Part shown: one piece after another, positions 53,040 to 61,642 of the stretch
Layout of the letters: the number at the start of each line of letters is the position of its first letter
Numbering within the stretch: position 1 is the first letter of the stretch
NCBI RefSeq assembly: GCF_900112765.1
Contig: NZ_FOMZ01000009.1
Coordinates: forward strand, 124,001 to 188,000
Direction: 5' to 3'
Origin: Actinopolyspora alba
Lineage (GTDB): Bacteria > Actinomycetota > Actinomycetes > Mycobacteriales > Pseudonocardiaceae
DNA: 64,000 nucleotides
Program-made: the position numbers and the translations under genes
The notes under the pieces: generated by a model
What the model saw: only the letters and a program-made list of their open reading frames with translations
What the model was told of the DNA's origin: nothing
Databases searched by the model: none

Positions 53040-54050
53040 TCACTCGGACTCGGAACCCCCGGACAGTTCGCCCAGTACCCGGTGCGTTCGGTTCGCCCGC
53101 ACGGACAGCCGCTGTTCGCGGGCCGTCACGTCTATGTAGGCCTGGCTCGAATTGATCGAGGCGTGCCCCAGCAGTTTCGCGATCTCGGTGGCGTTCGCGC
53201 CGTCCTCGGCGAGCCGGGTCGCGAAGGTGTGACGCAGCGCGTGCACCATGGCGCCGCGCTGCACCCGGTCGGAAACCCCCGCGGCACGCAGCGACTGCCG
53301 AACCAGGTACTGCAGCCCGCCGCGCCGCAGCGGCTCACCTCGATGGTTGACGAACAGCGGCTCCCCACCGGGAAGTCGCCGCCCGAACCGCAGCCTGCGG
53401 CTTTCCAGGTAGTCCTCCAGCACCCCCTCCAGGGACTCGTCGATCGGTATCGACCGGTTGGAACCGCCCTTGCCGCGGACGTGCAGCCGACGTTCGCCAC
53501 TTCGGCCCGCCAGCGCCGAGACGGTCAGATCCAGCAGTTCCGCCGAGCGCAGTCCCGTGCACAGCAGAGTGGACAGTATCGCCAGATCCCGCTCCGGCCA
53601 GGGGTTCCGTGCCTTGCGGGCGCCCTGGGCGATCAGCCGCAGCAACCGCTCCGGGGTTTCCTCGCCGTTGAGCGGTTTCGGGGTGGCGGCGGCCAGCCGC
53701 GGTTTGGGCACCACGGGCATCGGGTTCCCCGAGGCCGCGCCCTCCACGACCAGGAACCGGAAGAACCCGTTCCAGCTCGACCACGCGCGGGTGACCGACG
53801 AAGCCGAACGACTGGCGGCGTGCCGGGCGAACGCCGAACGCAGCGTTTGAGCCGTCACGGAGTCCACGGGCAGTCGCTCGCCGTCCGTTCCCGTCGTCTC
53901 CGCCAGCTCAGCGGTGATCGATTCGAGGTCGCGCCGGTAGGCGCGCAGTGAGTTCTCGGCCAGTTTCCGTGCCTGCAGGTGCTCCAGGTATGCCTCGACC
54001 CAGTCGGTGAGGGGCTGCCGGCCCGGCGCGTCCCGCGTACCCGTTGGCAC
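53040..54050 (-). CDS. Tyrosine recombinase (XerC/D-like)
   Basis: The 336-residue protein has an N-terminal SAM-like core-binding domain and a catalytic domain with Arg (LLCTGLRSAELLDL), Lys (VRGKGGSNRSIPI), HxxR (VHALRHTFATRL), GH (LLGHASINSSQ) and Tyr (AYIDVTAREQ). All catalytic residues are present. No second recombinase or att-like repeat flanks it, so a housekeeping Xer-type role and a relic of an element are both possible. GTG start with GGAGGTG upstream. Confidence 0.92.
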   Translation of the reverse strand: MPTGTRDAPGRQPLTDWVEAYLEHLQARKLAENSLRAYRRDLESITAELAETTGTDGERLPVDSVTAQTLRSAFARHAASRSASSVTRAWSSWNGFFRFLVVEGAASGNPMPVVPKPRLAAATPKPLNGEETPERLLRLIAQGARKARNPWPERDLAILSTLLCTGLRSAELLDLTVSALAGRSGERRLHVRGKGGSNRSIPIDESLEGVLEDYLESRRLRFGRRLPGGEPLFVNHRGEPLRRGGLQYLVRQSLRAAGVSDRVQRGAMVHALRHTFATRLAEDGANATEIAKLLGHASINSSQAYIDVTAREQRLSVRANRTHRVLGELSGGSESE

Positions 54051-54210
54051 CGTGACACCTCCCGACGTGGTTGGTTGCCGGAACGATCCGGCGTCGCCGT
54101 CCGGAGTCGATCATACGAGAACGCGCGGCGGTCGGCGCGTTCCGTGCGGACTTCCCCGGTGACCGGCACCGTTTCGCGCCGGTCACCGTGTCGTGGGACA
54201 TGCGTCCGGA

Positions 54211-55572
54211 TCAGGAGGTGCGCAGGAAGTGGTCCAGCACCCGGGTGCCGAACCGCAGCGAGTCCACCGGGACACGTTCATCCACCCCGTGGAACAGTGC
54301 GGAGAAGTCCAGATCCGCGGGAAGGCGCAGCGGGGCGAAGCCGAAGCAGTTCATGCCCAGCCTGCTGAACGACTTCGCGTCGGTGCCGCCCGACATCATG
54401 TACGGCAGGGTGCGGGCCGCCGGGTCCTCGGTGAGCAGGGAACGACTCATGGACTCGACGATCTCGCCCTCGAACCGGGTCTCCACCGGCGGCAGGCCGA
54501 CCCACTCGCGTTCGACGTCCGGGCCCAGGACCTCGGCCAGCTCGCGGTCGAAATCCTCCTCGCGGCCGGGAAGAATGCGGCAGTCGACCGAGGCCTCCGC
54601 TACCGAGGGGATCACGTTGGCCTTGTAACCGGCGTTGAGCATCGTCGGATTGGCGATGTCGCGGACGGTGGCTCCGATGATGCGGGAGAGGTTGCCCAGC
54701 TTGGCGATGGCGCCGTCGAGGTCGTCCTCCGGGAAGCTCCAGCCGGTGAGCTCGCTGACGCCGTCGAGGAACTCCCGCACGCTGTCGTTGAGCACGATCG
54801 GGAAGCGGTGTTGCCCGAGCTTCGCGACGGCTTGGGCGAGCTGGGTCACCGCGTTGTCCTCGTGCACCATCGATCCGTGCCCCGCGCGGGCGCGGACCCG
54901 CAGCTTGAGCCAGCGGATTCCCTTCTCCGCCGTCTGGATCAGATAGGCCCGGACGCCGTCGCCGAAGGTCACCGAGTAGCCGCCGACCTCGCTGATCGCC
55001 TCGGTGCAGCCCTCGAACAGCTCCGGGCGATGATCCACCAGCCACTGCGCGCCCTGCAGGCCGCCCGCCTCCTCGTCGGCGAGGAAGGCGAACACGATGT
55101 CGCGTGGTGGCGTGATGCCGTCACGGCCGAGTCGGCGGGCCGTGGCCAGCGTCATGGCGACCATGTCCTTCATGTCGACCGCGCCGCGGCCCCACAGGTA
55201 GTCGTCCTGCACCGCTCCGGAGAACGGGTGCACCGACCATTCGGTCGGGTCGGCGGGGACCACGTCCAGGTGGCCGTGCACCAGCAGGCCGCCGCGCTGT
55301 CGGTCGGCGCCGGGCAGACGGGCGATGACGTTGCCACGTCCGGGGGTGTCCCCGGATTCCACGTAGGTGGTCTCGAATCCGACCTCGCCGAGTTTCTCGG
55401 CCACGTACTCGGCCGCCGGGCGTTCCGGGCTCAGGGTGGCCGGATCACCGGTGTTGGTGGTGTCGAACCGGATCAGCTCGCTCGCCAGCGTGACGACCTC
55501 GTCCTCGGCCCGGCGTAGTCCCGGATCCGTGCTCGACCGGTCGTCGTTCTCGGGATCAACATGTGCGCTCAC
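54211..55572 (-). CDS. M20 family metallopeptidase (dipeptidase/ArgE-like)
   Basis: The 453-residue protein has the zinc-binding residues in LLVHGHLDVVPAD (His, Asp), YLWGRGAVDMKDM (Asp), DEEAGGLQG (Glu-Glu) and the C-terminal His of FHGVDERVP, with a central dimerisation domain. It likely hydrolyses di/tripeptides or acylated amino acids. GTG start with AAAGGCC upstream. Confidence 0.93.
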   Translation of the reverse strand: MSAHVDPENDDRSSTDPGLRRAEDEVVTLASELIRFDTTNTGDPATLSPERPAAEYVAEKLGEVGFETTYVESGDTPGRGNVIARLPGADRQRGGLLVHGHLDVVPADPTEWSVHPFSGAVQDDYLWGRGAVDMKDMVAMTLATARRLGRDGITPPRDIVFAFLADEEAGGLQGAQWLVDHRPELFEGCTEAISEVGGYSVTFGDGVRAYLIQTAEKGIRWLKLRVRARAGHGSMVHEDNAVTQLAQAVAKLGQHRFPIVLNDSVREFLDGVSELTGWSFPEDDLDGAIAKLGNLSRIIGATVRDIANPTMLNAGYKANVIPSVAEASVDCRILPGREEDFDRELAEVLGPDVEREWVGLPPVETRFEGEIVESMSRSLLTEDPAARTLPYMMSGGTDAKSFSRLGMNCFGFAPLRLPADLDFSALFHGVDERVPVDSLRFGTRVLDHFLRTS

Positions 55573-55642
55573 CTGGCCTTTCTACCACTTCCGGATCAAA
55601 AGAGGGGGGTGGTTGGCGGGCCGCTGTGTCGATCGGTTATCG

Positions 55643-55648
55643 TAGTAT
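55643..55648 (+). promoter_or_regulatory. –10 box TAGTAT of tRNA-Leu
   Basis: TAGTAT lies 47 nt before the mature tRNA 5' end. Confidence 0.5.
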
Positions 55649-55694
55649 CACAACGCAATGAGGGGCTCGGAAGAAACCGAGTCGATGTTGCCGC

Positions 55695-55781
55695 GTCGGA
55701 GTGGCGGAAACGGTAGACGCGCTAGCTTGAGGTGCTAGTGACCTATTAATGGTCGTGGGGGTTCAAGTCCCCCCTCCGACA
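55695..55781 (+). tRNA. tRNA-Leu (anticodon GAG)
   Basis: The acceptor stem GTCGGAG pairs with CTCCGAC, and the D-arm is typical of Leu tRNAs (GTGGCGGAAACGGTAGACGC). The anticodon loop TTGAGGT has GAG at 34–36. A long variable arm (GTGACCTATTAATGGTCGT) and a T-arm GGGGGTTCAAGTCCCCC follow. CCA is not encoded. Its 3' end is the likely attachment site of the element that follows. Confidence 0.95.
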
Positions 55782-55782
55782 C
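55760..55782 (+). other. Putative attL (tRNA-Leu 3' end)
   Basis: Tyrosine integrases commonly target tRNA 3' ends; an integrase gene lies 600 bp downstream. The other att copy is outside the window, so the exact core cannot be defined. Confidence 0.5.
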
Positions 55783-55831
55783 ACTTTCAGGGGAAATTTC
55801 CCCGATGCGCTAGGTTCGAAGGTCTGTTGTC

Positions 55832-55857
55832 GCGGCACCATCGGTGCCGCCTTTTCT
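55832..55857 (+). terminator. Intrinsic terminator after tRNA-Leu
   Basis: An 8-bp stem (GCGGCACC / GGTGCCGC) with a 3-nt loop is followed by CTTTTCT, a clear U tract. Confidence 0.85.
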
Positions 55858-55917
55858 CATGTCTTGACGCGCTGGCTGTGCGTGGGCCGTGCTGTGGCCG
55901 CCGGGGTGGTGGTCGGC

Positions 55918-56394
55918 ATGGCTGAGTCGATCCTGTCCGCGGTGGTTCCCGGTGCCGGGCGTGGTGAGTCCGCCCGGAGTCCGGTGGCTGGTGGGGTGTC
56001 GCCGCGTGCGTTTCCGCTGGCCGAGGTGCCGGAGTCCGCCGGGGTGTCGTCGTGGGTGTTCGGCATGGGTCGGGTGGATGCCTCGGGTCGGGTCGGTGAT
56101 CGTGCGGTGGTGGCCGCGTTGGGCTGGGGTCGTGATCAGTGCTGCGAGCTCGGTGTGGTCGCGGGTTCGGTGCTGCTGCGGGCCCATCCGGACGGGCTCT
56201 ACGGGCTCTCCGGGCCGGGGTATGTGGTGGTTCCGGCGCGGGCGCGTTCGCGCTGCGGGATCAGCTCGGGTGATCGTGTGCTGCTGGCGGGATCGCCGCG
56301 GCGGGGGGTGCTGCTGGTGCACCCGCCGGTGGTGGTGGAAGCGGCGCTGGCCGAGCGGCACGCGGCCGTGCTGGGGGTGAGCCCCGATGAGTGA
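55918..56394 (+). CDS. AbrB/SpoVT-like DNA-binding protein of the element
   Basis: The protein of about 158 residues ends with an AbrB-like swapped-hairpin segment (VVPARARSRCGISSGDRVLLA, in part), preceded by an Ala/Gly/Val-rich region. It overlaps the integrase start by 8 nt, so the two are coupled. A role as an excision or integration control factor is inferred from position. The start is uncertain: ATG at 55918 lacks a clear ribosome site. Confidence 0.65.
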   Translation: MAESILSAVVPGAGRGESARSPVAGGVSPRAFPLAEVPESAGVSSWVFGMGRVDASGRVGDRAVVAALGWGRDQCCELGVVAGSVLLRAHPDGLYGLSGPGYVVVPARARSRCGISSGDRVLLAGSPRRGVLLVHPPVVVEAALAERHAAVLGVSPDE

Positions 56395-57442
56395 TCGAGT
56401 GGAACGCTCCGGCAGTACCGGTCCCGCTCCGTCGGAGCTGGAGGCGGCTCGGTTGGTGTTGGCGCGGATGGGGGTGGCGCCGGAGGATCTGGTCGGGTCC
56501 GCGGCGGGTTCGTGTGTGGTGCCGACGTTTGCCGAGTACGTCCCGGTGGTGCAGCAGGCGGTGTCGGCGGGCACCAGGCGGGTGTATGGCTCGTACTGGA
56601 AGCGCGTGCTGGAATTCTGGGGTTCTCGGCGGTTGGACGAGCCCACTGCGTCGGAGATCAAGCAGTTGGCCGAGCGGGTGCGGTCTCAGCGGGTGGTGCG
56701 GCGCAACGCCCGGGGCGGCCGGAGCGCGGTGGAGCACTGTATCGCGGCGTTGCGGTGTGTGTATCGGCACGCGGTGGCTGACGGGATTGTGTCGGAGTCG
56801 CAGGATCCGGCCCGGCGGGTGGCGATGCCGCGTCGGTTGCCGAGTACGCGGCGGGGGTTGGGTGAGCAGCCGGTGGCGGAGTTGAACCGGGTGGCCGCTT
56901 CGACGGGTAACGATCCTGCGTTGGACACGTTGCTGTTGCGGTTGCACACCGAGACGGCCTGCCGCCGCGGGGGTGCCCTGGCGTTGCGGGTGGCTGATCT
57001 GGATCCGCATCAGTGTGTGATCCTGTTGCGGGAGAAGAACGACACGGTGCGGTGGCAGCCGGTCTCGCCGACGTTGATGCGGCATTTGCGGGAGCACGCC
57101 GACCAGCGGGGCGCGCATGTGGCTGGTGACGGGAGGGTGCTGCGCTACCGAGGTGGTAACCCGTTGACGCATCGGCGGTATGACCACTTGTGGCACCGGC
57201 TCGGGCGGCACGTGTCGTGGGTGGCCACGCAGCAGGTCAGCACGCACTGGCTGCGGTATACCACCCTGACGTGGGTGGAGCGCCACTTCGGTTACGCGGT
57301 GGCCCGGGCCTACGCCGGCCACACCGACAGCGCGGGCGAGAGCGGAGTCACTGCCACCTACGTCCGCGCCGGGCTCCCCGAAATCGCCACGGCGTTGAGC
57401 GCCCTGACCGGAGAAGACCACCCACTGGCCCCGGCGGGCTAG
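56387..57442 (+). CDS. int: Tyrosine integrase of the tRNA-Leu element
   Basis: The 351-residue protein has an N-terminal core-binding domain (VQQAVSAGTRRVYGSYWKRV) and a catalytic domain with Arg (HTETACRRGGALAL), HxxR (STHWLRYTTLTW), GH (AYAGHTDSAG) and the Tyr of TATYVRAG. The family integrates elements at tRNA 3' ends, in line with the adjacent tRNA-Leu. The strong GC and TGCG bias is like that of the host. Confidence 0.9.
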   Translation: MSDRVERSGSTGPAPSELEAARLVLARMGVAPEDLVGSAAGSCVVPTFAEYVPVVQQAVSAGTRRVYGSYWKRVLEFWGSRRLDEPTASEIKQLAERVRSQRVVRRNARGGRSAVEHCIAALRCVYRHAVADGIVSESQDPARRVAMPRRLPSTRRGLGEQPVAELNRVAASTGNDPALDTLLLRLHTETACRRGGALALRVADLDPHQCVILLREKNDTVRWQPVSPTLMRHLREHADQRGAHVAGDGRVLRYRGGNPLTHRRYDHLWHRLGRHVSWVATQQVSTHWLRYTTLTWVERHFGYAVARAYAGHTDSAGESGVTATYVRAGLPEIATALSALTGEDHPLAPAG

Positions 57443-57499
57443 TTAGTCACGTTCCTGTCCGCGGTCCTTTTCCGGACAACGGTATTCCTCTTCCCTTCC

Positions 57500-57531
57500 G
57501 AGGTCTGCCCGCCGCCAAGCGGGCAGACCTC
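57500..57531. terminator. Bidirectional hairpin terminator
   Basis: A perfect 13-bp stem (GAGGTCTGCCCGC / GCGGGCAGACCTC) with a 6-nt loop lies between the convergent integrase and membrane protein genes. Confidence 0.8.
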
Positions 57532-57572
57532 GTTCTCGGGTGGCAGGAGGAACCGCGTGGAGGGTGCTCGTT

Positions 57573-58709
57573 TTATGCGGTCGTTGTGCTGGTGTGGATG
57601 TTGGCCAGCTGGGTGTATTCGTGGGCGAGGGCGAGGAGGTGGTGGGTGTCGGCGTGGGTGTCGTGGGTGGTTGGTGCCGCGATGATCGAGGGGAGGGCTG
57701 CCTGGGTGCGTGTGGTGGTGGTGAGGGCGGTGTGGACGAGTTGTGCTTGGTGTGCGGGGGTGTGGTTGGGGTGGATGGGTTCGGGGAGGTAGGGGCTGAG
57801 GCAGACGAGTCCGTCGCGGCATTCGATGATGCGTCGGTAGTAGCGCAGTCGCATGTGGCGCAGTTGCCAGGCTTCGCGGCGTGGGGTGGTGGGGGCGAAC
57901 AGGGCGATGTTGGGGAAGTGCTGGTACAGCGCAGCCCAGAGTGGGCGGAGTTGCCGGTGGTGGCGGCGCATGGTGATCCACAGGCGGGCTTTGATGATGC
58001 CGGTGCGCAGTCCGGGGTAGCCGATGCCGAGGAAGAAGAGCCCGATTCCGAGGGCCAGCAGGGGTGGTGTCCAGTGTGCTGTTCCGGGAACGGGATCGGT
58101 GCCCAGCAGTAGTCGGCCGGTGGTCGACAGCACGCGCGGCAGGTGTGTTCCCAGCAAACACACGGTGAGCCCGAGGGCGGCCACGGTCAGGCTCTGACGG
58201 GCACCGGAGTAGGTCTGCCTCGCCGAGGCTCGGCACAGCCAGGCACCGCGAGCGGTGGCGTAGCTCATGTAGAGATTGCCGATGAGATAGAAAGCCAGCA
58301 CACCGGAGTGCTGGCTCGTTTCGGGATAACTGGCCCCGCGCCACTCCGCACTGGTCGCGGCAAACGCCAGCATTAGTCCGAAGCTGGCCAGAGACGCTAG
58401 CGCGATCTCCACATAGCTTCTCCACACAGCGACATTCGGGAGAAGAGCGGAGCGCAGCAGCACGATCAGCAGCGCGAAGAAGAACGTCAGCAGCACGTTC
58501 TGCAGCAACTTCGGCGACTGGCTGGGAAACATCCCGGCAAGGCCGGGAATGCTGACGGCCAGCTGTGTCGACAGGGCCACGGCGACCAGGACCGTGCACA
58601 GGGTGACCACCCGCAAGCCCCGATCGTGTGGGAGGCGGATCAGCTGGGAGAGCTTCCATGCTGCGGCGATCACGGCCGCGGCCCACATGAGCAGATTGGG
58701 AGCAAGCAT
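57573..58709 (-). CDS. Polytopic membrane protein (MAB_1171c-like)
   Basis: The 378-residue protein has about seven membrane helices in residues 1–235 and a cytosolic C-terminal domain of about 145 residues (ITMRRHHRQLRPLWAALYQHFP ... LRYYRRIIECRDGL). It resembles the actinobacterial MAB_1171c-type family found beside XRE and ImmA/IrrE genes. Transport has been proposed for the family but not shown. Its ATG overlaps the stop of the ImmA gene (TGATG), so it is translationally coupled. Confidence 0.75.
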   Translation of the reverse strand: MLAPNLLMWAAAVIAAAWKLSQLIRLPHDRGLRVVTLCTVLVAVALSTQLAVSIPGLAGMFPSQSPKLLQNVLLTFFFALLIVLLRSALLPNVAVWRSYVEIALASLASFGLMLAFAATSAEWRGASYPETSQHSGVLAFYLIGNLYMSYATARGAWLCRASARQTYSGARQSLTVAALGLTVCLLGTHLPRVLSTTGRLLLGTDPVPGTAHWTPPLLALGIGLFFLGIGYPGLRTGIIKARLWITMRRHHRQLRPLWAALYQHFPNIALFAPTTPRREAWQLRHMRLRYYRRIIECRDGLVCLSPYLPEPIHPNHTPAHQAQLVHTALTTTTRTQAALPSIIAAPTTHDTHADTHHLLALAHEYTQLANIHTSTTTA

Positions 58710-59239
58710 CACAGCCACCCCTGGTGGTCGTCGAACGCGCGGCTCAATCGGTCCCGTTTCCCCTGTGGAAACCGGAGGTGGTCGAGCAGGGTCGCCCACT
58801 CCTTGATCACGGTGGCGACCATCTCGGCTTCCCGTTCGGCGGCGGGTCCGTAACCGTCCCGACGAAGCGCACGTCGAATCATCTCAGGAGGAATGTCCGG
58901 GAACAGGTGGTTCCACACATCCTCGTCGTTGTTGCCGCTACCGTGCTCGGAGATGATGTGACCGATTTCGTGCAGGATGATGTGCTCTTGATGAGCGGGC
59001 GTGGTCTCGCGCTGGTAGAGGATGTAGTCGGTATCGGCCGTGCCGACCCACAGCCCGAACACCCCCGGGGCGGGCAGGGGATAGGGCACCAGTTCGAGGG
59101 GACGCTGTCTGCGTTGAGCCAGTCGGTCACACAGCAGGTTGATGTCCAGCGGCGTGTCGAGATGCAGCTCTTGCAGCAGGGTACGGACCCCGCGCCGCAG
59201 ATGGAGATCGTTGCGCCAGCTACGAGCATCGCCGGTCAT
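58709..59239 (-). CDS. ImmA/IrrE family metallopeptidase
   Basis: The 176-residue protein has the zinc motif HEIGHIISEH and a downstream Glu (REAEMVATVI) as third ligand, as in ImmA/IrrE proteases, which cleave XRE-type repressors. The XRE gene at 60202 is the natural candidate substrate. The start ATG overlaps the stop of the alpha/beta hydrolase gene (ATGA), and its stop overlaps the membrane protein gene. Confidence 0.88.
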   Translation of the reverse strand: MTGDARSWRNDLHLRRGVRTLLQELHLDTPLDINLLCDRLAQRRQRPLELVPYPLPAPGVFGLWVGTADTDYILYQRETTPAHQEHIILHEIGHIISEHGSGNNDEDVWNHLFPDIPPEMIRRALRRDGYGPAAEREAEMVATVIKEWATLLDHLRFPQGKRDRLSRAFDDHQGWL

Positions 59240-60075
59240 ATCTCGTGCTCCGTGAACAGCTTGCGGAGTGCGGCCGCGCTGGCCCAGGGATGGCTGACCA
59301 GGCCGTTGTGCCCACCGGGTAGTTCGACGAGCCGCCGTGGCAGGTGTCGGGCGAGCTGTTCGGCGCAGCGGTATTCCCACCGCTCGCGCCCGTCGTCCCC
59401 GCCAGTAGGGATGACCGGTACCGGAGTGGACGACAGCTGCTCGATGTCGAGACTGGCGTGTCGGGCAGCGGGGAAATCGTGGGTAAAAAACCACCGTAGA
59501 TTCGCCTCGGCATCACCGACCTGCGCCCCTGCCCGGGCTCCCATCTCACACGCGGACGATTCGTTACCACTGAACGTGACGAAGTGCTGGATCGCGGCGT
59601 GAACATCCCGTTCGGCGAGAGCGGCAACCTCGGCCAGCCCGGTTTCCTGATCCGGATCCCGCACCAGTGAGAGCATCGGCGGTTCGTGAGCGACCAGCAT
59701 CGCCACACGCTCGGGATGCCGGAGAGCCAGAAACAGCCCGATGACCGCACCAATACTCGGCCCCACCACATAAGCGGGCTGTTCCGTCACCGTAGCCAAC
59801 AGCGCTGCCGCATCATCGGCATGAGTCCCCATCGTGACCGGTGCCTGCGCCTGCCCGTCCGGAAGGGAACTGCGCGACAGTCCACGACGATCATAGGAGA
59901 TCACCTGATAGTGCTCGGCCAACTCCGCAGCGATCTGTTCCGTGGTCCCCGCTTCGCTCAATCCCCCCTGAATGATCAGCAGCGGAGTACCGTTACCGCG
60001 GATCTCGTAATAGAGCTCGGCGTCGCCGACCGTGACCATTCCCCGATGTGCTTGCACCGTTCCCGCTTTCCCCAT
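59236..60075 (-). CDS. Alpha/beta-fold hydrolase
   Basis: The 279-residue protein has the strand–oxyanion segment PLLIIQGGLSEAG, the nucleophile region YVVGPSIGAVIGLFLALRHPE (Ser in GPSIG), an acid region and the His of GGHNGLVSHPW. It is similar to small-molecule esterases/haloperoxidase-like enzymes. The nucleophile elbow reads GPSIGA, slightly off GxSxG. ATG at 60075 is used; 60039 and 60123 are alternatives. It sits in the cassette between XRE and ImmA, an unusual extra member. Confidence 0.85.
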   Translation of the reverse strand: MGKAGTVQAHRGMVTVGDAELYYEIRGNGTPLLIIQGGLSEAGTTEQIAAELAEHYQVISYDRRGLSRSSLPDGQAQAPVTMGTHADDAAALLATVTEQPAYVVGPSIGAVIGLFLALRHPERVAMLVAHEPPMLSLVRDPDQETGLAEVAALAERDVHAAIQHFVTFSGNESSACEMGARAGAQVGDAEANLRWFFTHDFPAARHASLDIEQLSSTPVPVIPTGGDDGRERWEYRCAEQLARHLPRRLVELPGGHNGLVSHPWASAAALRKLFTEHEI

Positions 60076-60201
60076 CGAACCAAATATGAGCAGTAACGTG
60101 GCATGGTCACAGAAAAGGACCACCGATGCGTGTCTGGTTGTCTAGACCAAGGATAGCCTCACGATAAAACACCGAGAAGCGACACGTCAGCGAAAAGAGG
60201 T

Positions 60202-60627
60202 TCACTCGGACGAGTGTTCTTCTCCGGGGCGGCCAGCTTGGAAGTCGATGAAGTCCATGACGCTGCGCAGTTGATCCGTTGAGAGCTGGCTGGCACGCGT
60301 CGCGATCTGGCGTACGTTCTGCTCGCCAAGCTTCGCCAACAGATCATGTTGCTGGTTGAGGTCGCGGCCACGTTCGGTGTTGGCGAAGTACTCCAGCTCG
60401 ACTCCGAAGAACTCGGCGAGCTTGACCACGACGGAGTGGCTCGGCTCGTTCTTACCTTTCAGTAGGTCGTAGAGATACCCGCGCGACACACCGATGAACT
60501 CGGCTACCTCCGGCTTACCGTAAGAGGTACCGTCTTCACGTTTTACGCTGCTGAAAAGCCGGTTCAACTTGGTGGCGAACGTGTCACCCGTCGCGTTTGC
60601 TCCGGGGTCGGTCACTGTCCTCACCAC
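60202..60627 (-). CDS. XRE family transcriptional regulator of the element
   Basis: The 141-residue protein has an HTH (residues about 17–80, PEVAEFIGVSRGYLYDLLKGKNEPS in pieces) and a C-terminal helical part with QIATRASQLSTDQLRSVMDFIDF, a length that could hold an ImmA cleavage site. GTG at 60627 is used; GTG 60615 is an alternative. It is probably the repressor of its operon, acting near the inverted repeat at 60681–60728. Confidence 0.88.
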   Translation of the reverse strand: MVRTVTDPGANATGDTFATKLNRLFSSVKREDGTSYGKPEVAEFIGVSRGYLYDLLKGKNEPSHSVVVKLAEFFGVELEYFANTERGRDLNQQHDLLAKLGEQNVRQIATRASQLSTDQLRSVMDFIDFQAGRPGEEHSSE

Positions 60628-61191
60628 CTCTCGCGAGAGTGTCGTAAAAGCCTGACCAGCAATATCAACTGTCGACTAAACTTGACAGCGTTGTTGTTGG
60701 TACCTACTCTCAAGGTTGCGCTGTCAAGGATACCGGACAAGAGCCATCGACGATATAGGCCATCCGGGGTGGTGCTCCCCTGGGCGCGGACGCACAGCAG
60801 TGGACGCCAGGGCTGACTGCTGCGCGGCTAATCCGAGAGATGGCCAACAGAAGGTGCTTCGATCATCAGGTCGATCGAACACGGCGTAGGAACCAATCGA
60901 CGCTCTGCTCGACGAGAGGAGAAAAGAGCGAATAACCGCACCACTGGTTCGTTCATGGTGCCTGTCTGATCATGATCACCGCATTCGCAGGATCAGGGCA
61001 GGTACATGTCGTGGCAGGAAATTTTTGTGGTTTGTGTCGCTCGTGAAATCGGAACGGCTCTGGTCAAGATGATGTTTTCTTGGTCGGTGCTGTTCGATGG
61101 CACTTGGTGCCGCGTTTTTCTGCCATGTCTTCCTGTGAGTCCCGTGCGTTCTGAGTCCGGGTAGGGAGCGATCCGTCTTCTGTGGAGTAGT
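60628..61191. other. Regulatory intergenic region of the element
   Basis: The 564-bp region between the XRE and WhiB-like genes is more AT-rich than its surroundings. It holds the divergent TTGACA promoter pair (60681–60728) and a 52-codon frame at 61006–61164 with weak coding character. No tRNA or replication gene is seen. Confidence 0.55.
60681..60728. promoter_or_regulatory. Inverted repeat with divergent TTGACA promoters
   Basis: CTTGACAGCG (60681–60690) and CGCTGTCAAG (60719–60728) are perfect 10-bp inverted arms 28 bp apart. Each contains TTGACA. The rightward one has TACTCT after 17 nt, and the leftward one has TAGGTA after 15 nt. The arrangement fits divergent promoters or an operator for the XRE repressor. 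Confidence 0.65.
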
Positions 61192-61539
61192 ATGTCGTTG
61201 CGTGATCTCATGAAACTGGTCAGCCAATACGGGGTCTGCGTGTCGGCGGACAATGCTGACGCGTGGTTTCGGGAGCAGCCACGAGGTCCGTCGGCCCGTG
61301 AAATCCAGCGTAGGCAGGCGCGTGAGGCCTGCACCGGCTGTCCGGTGCAAACCGAGTGTCTTACTGTCGGAGTCACTCATGAGTTGTGTACCGAGATGTG
61401 CTGGGGAATCTGGGGCGGAGTGTGTGCCGCCGATCGGCAAGAGCTGATCGACAAAGGTATTGGCGTTACATGCTGCGGAAGCTACCCTGTCGAAGACATG
61501 GTGGCCAAGCTGCTCTCGACCTCCCGTTTCAGTGAGTGA
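61192..61539 (+). CDS. WhiB-like iron–sulfur regulator of the element
   Basis: The 115-residue protein has the Wbl cluster Cys16, Cys47, Cys50, Cys56 and the G-[IV]-W-G-G turn (GIWGG, 72–76). Five further Cys (66, 70, 78, 94, 95) are unusual for the family. Wbl proteins bind 4Fe-4S and act with sigma factors. The N-terminal segment lacks the usual basic/acidic Wbl spacing. GTGGAG lies before the ATG. It is the first gene to the right of the divergent promoter. Confidence 0.85.
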   Translation: MSLRDLMKLVSQYGVCVSADNADAWFREQPRGPSAREIQRRQAREACTGCPVQTECLTVGVTHELCTEMCWGIWGGVCAADRQELIDKGIGVTCCGSYPVEDMVAKLLSTSRFSE

Positions 61540-61642
61540 CAGCATTTTCTGCTTTCTTGTTTTTGATTCGAATTCTTTTTTGTTTTGGGAAGTTGCTGCT
61601 TGGATTGAACCTGATCTCATGTCCTGATGAGGGGATGACTTC

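Noticed and set aside
53040-54050. Xer-like recombinase as the integrase of a second mobile element
   Set aside because: No tRNA, direct repeat or cargo genes flank it, and neighbours are chromosomal housekeeping types.
61006-61164. Possible 52-codon ORF (MSWQEIFVV...) before the WhiB-like gene
   Set aside because: GGGCAGGT lies upstream, but codon use is not GC3-biased and no conserved pattern is seen; left as non-coding.
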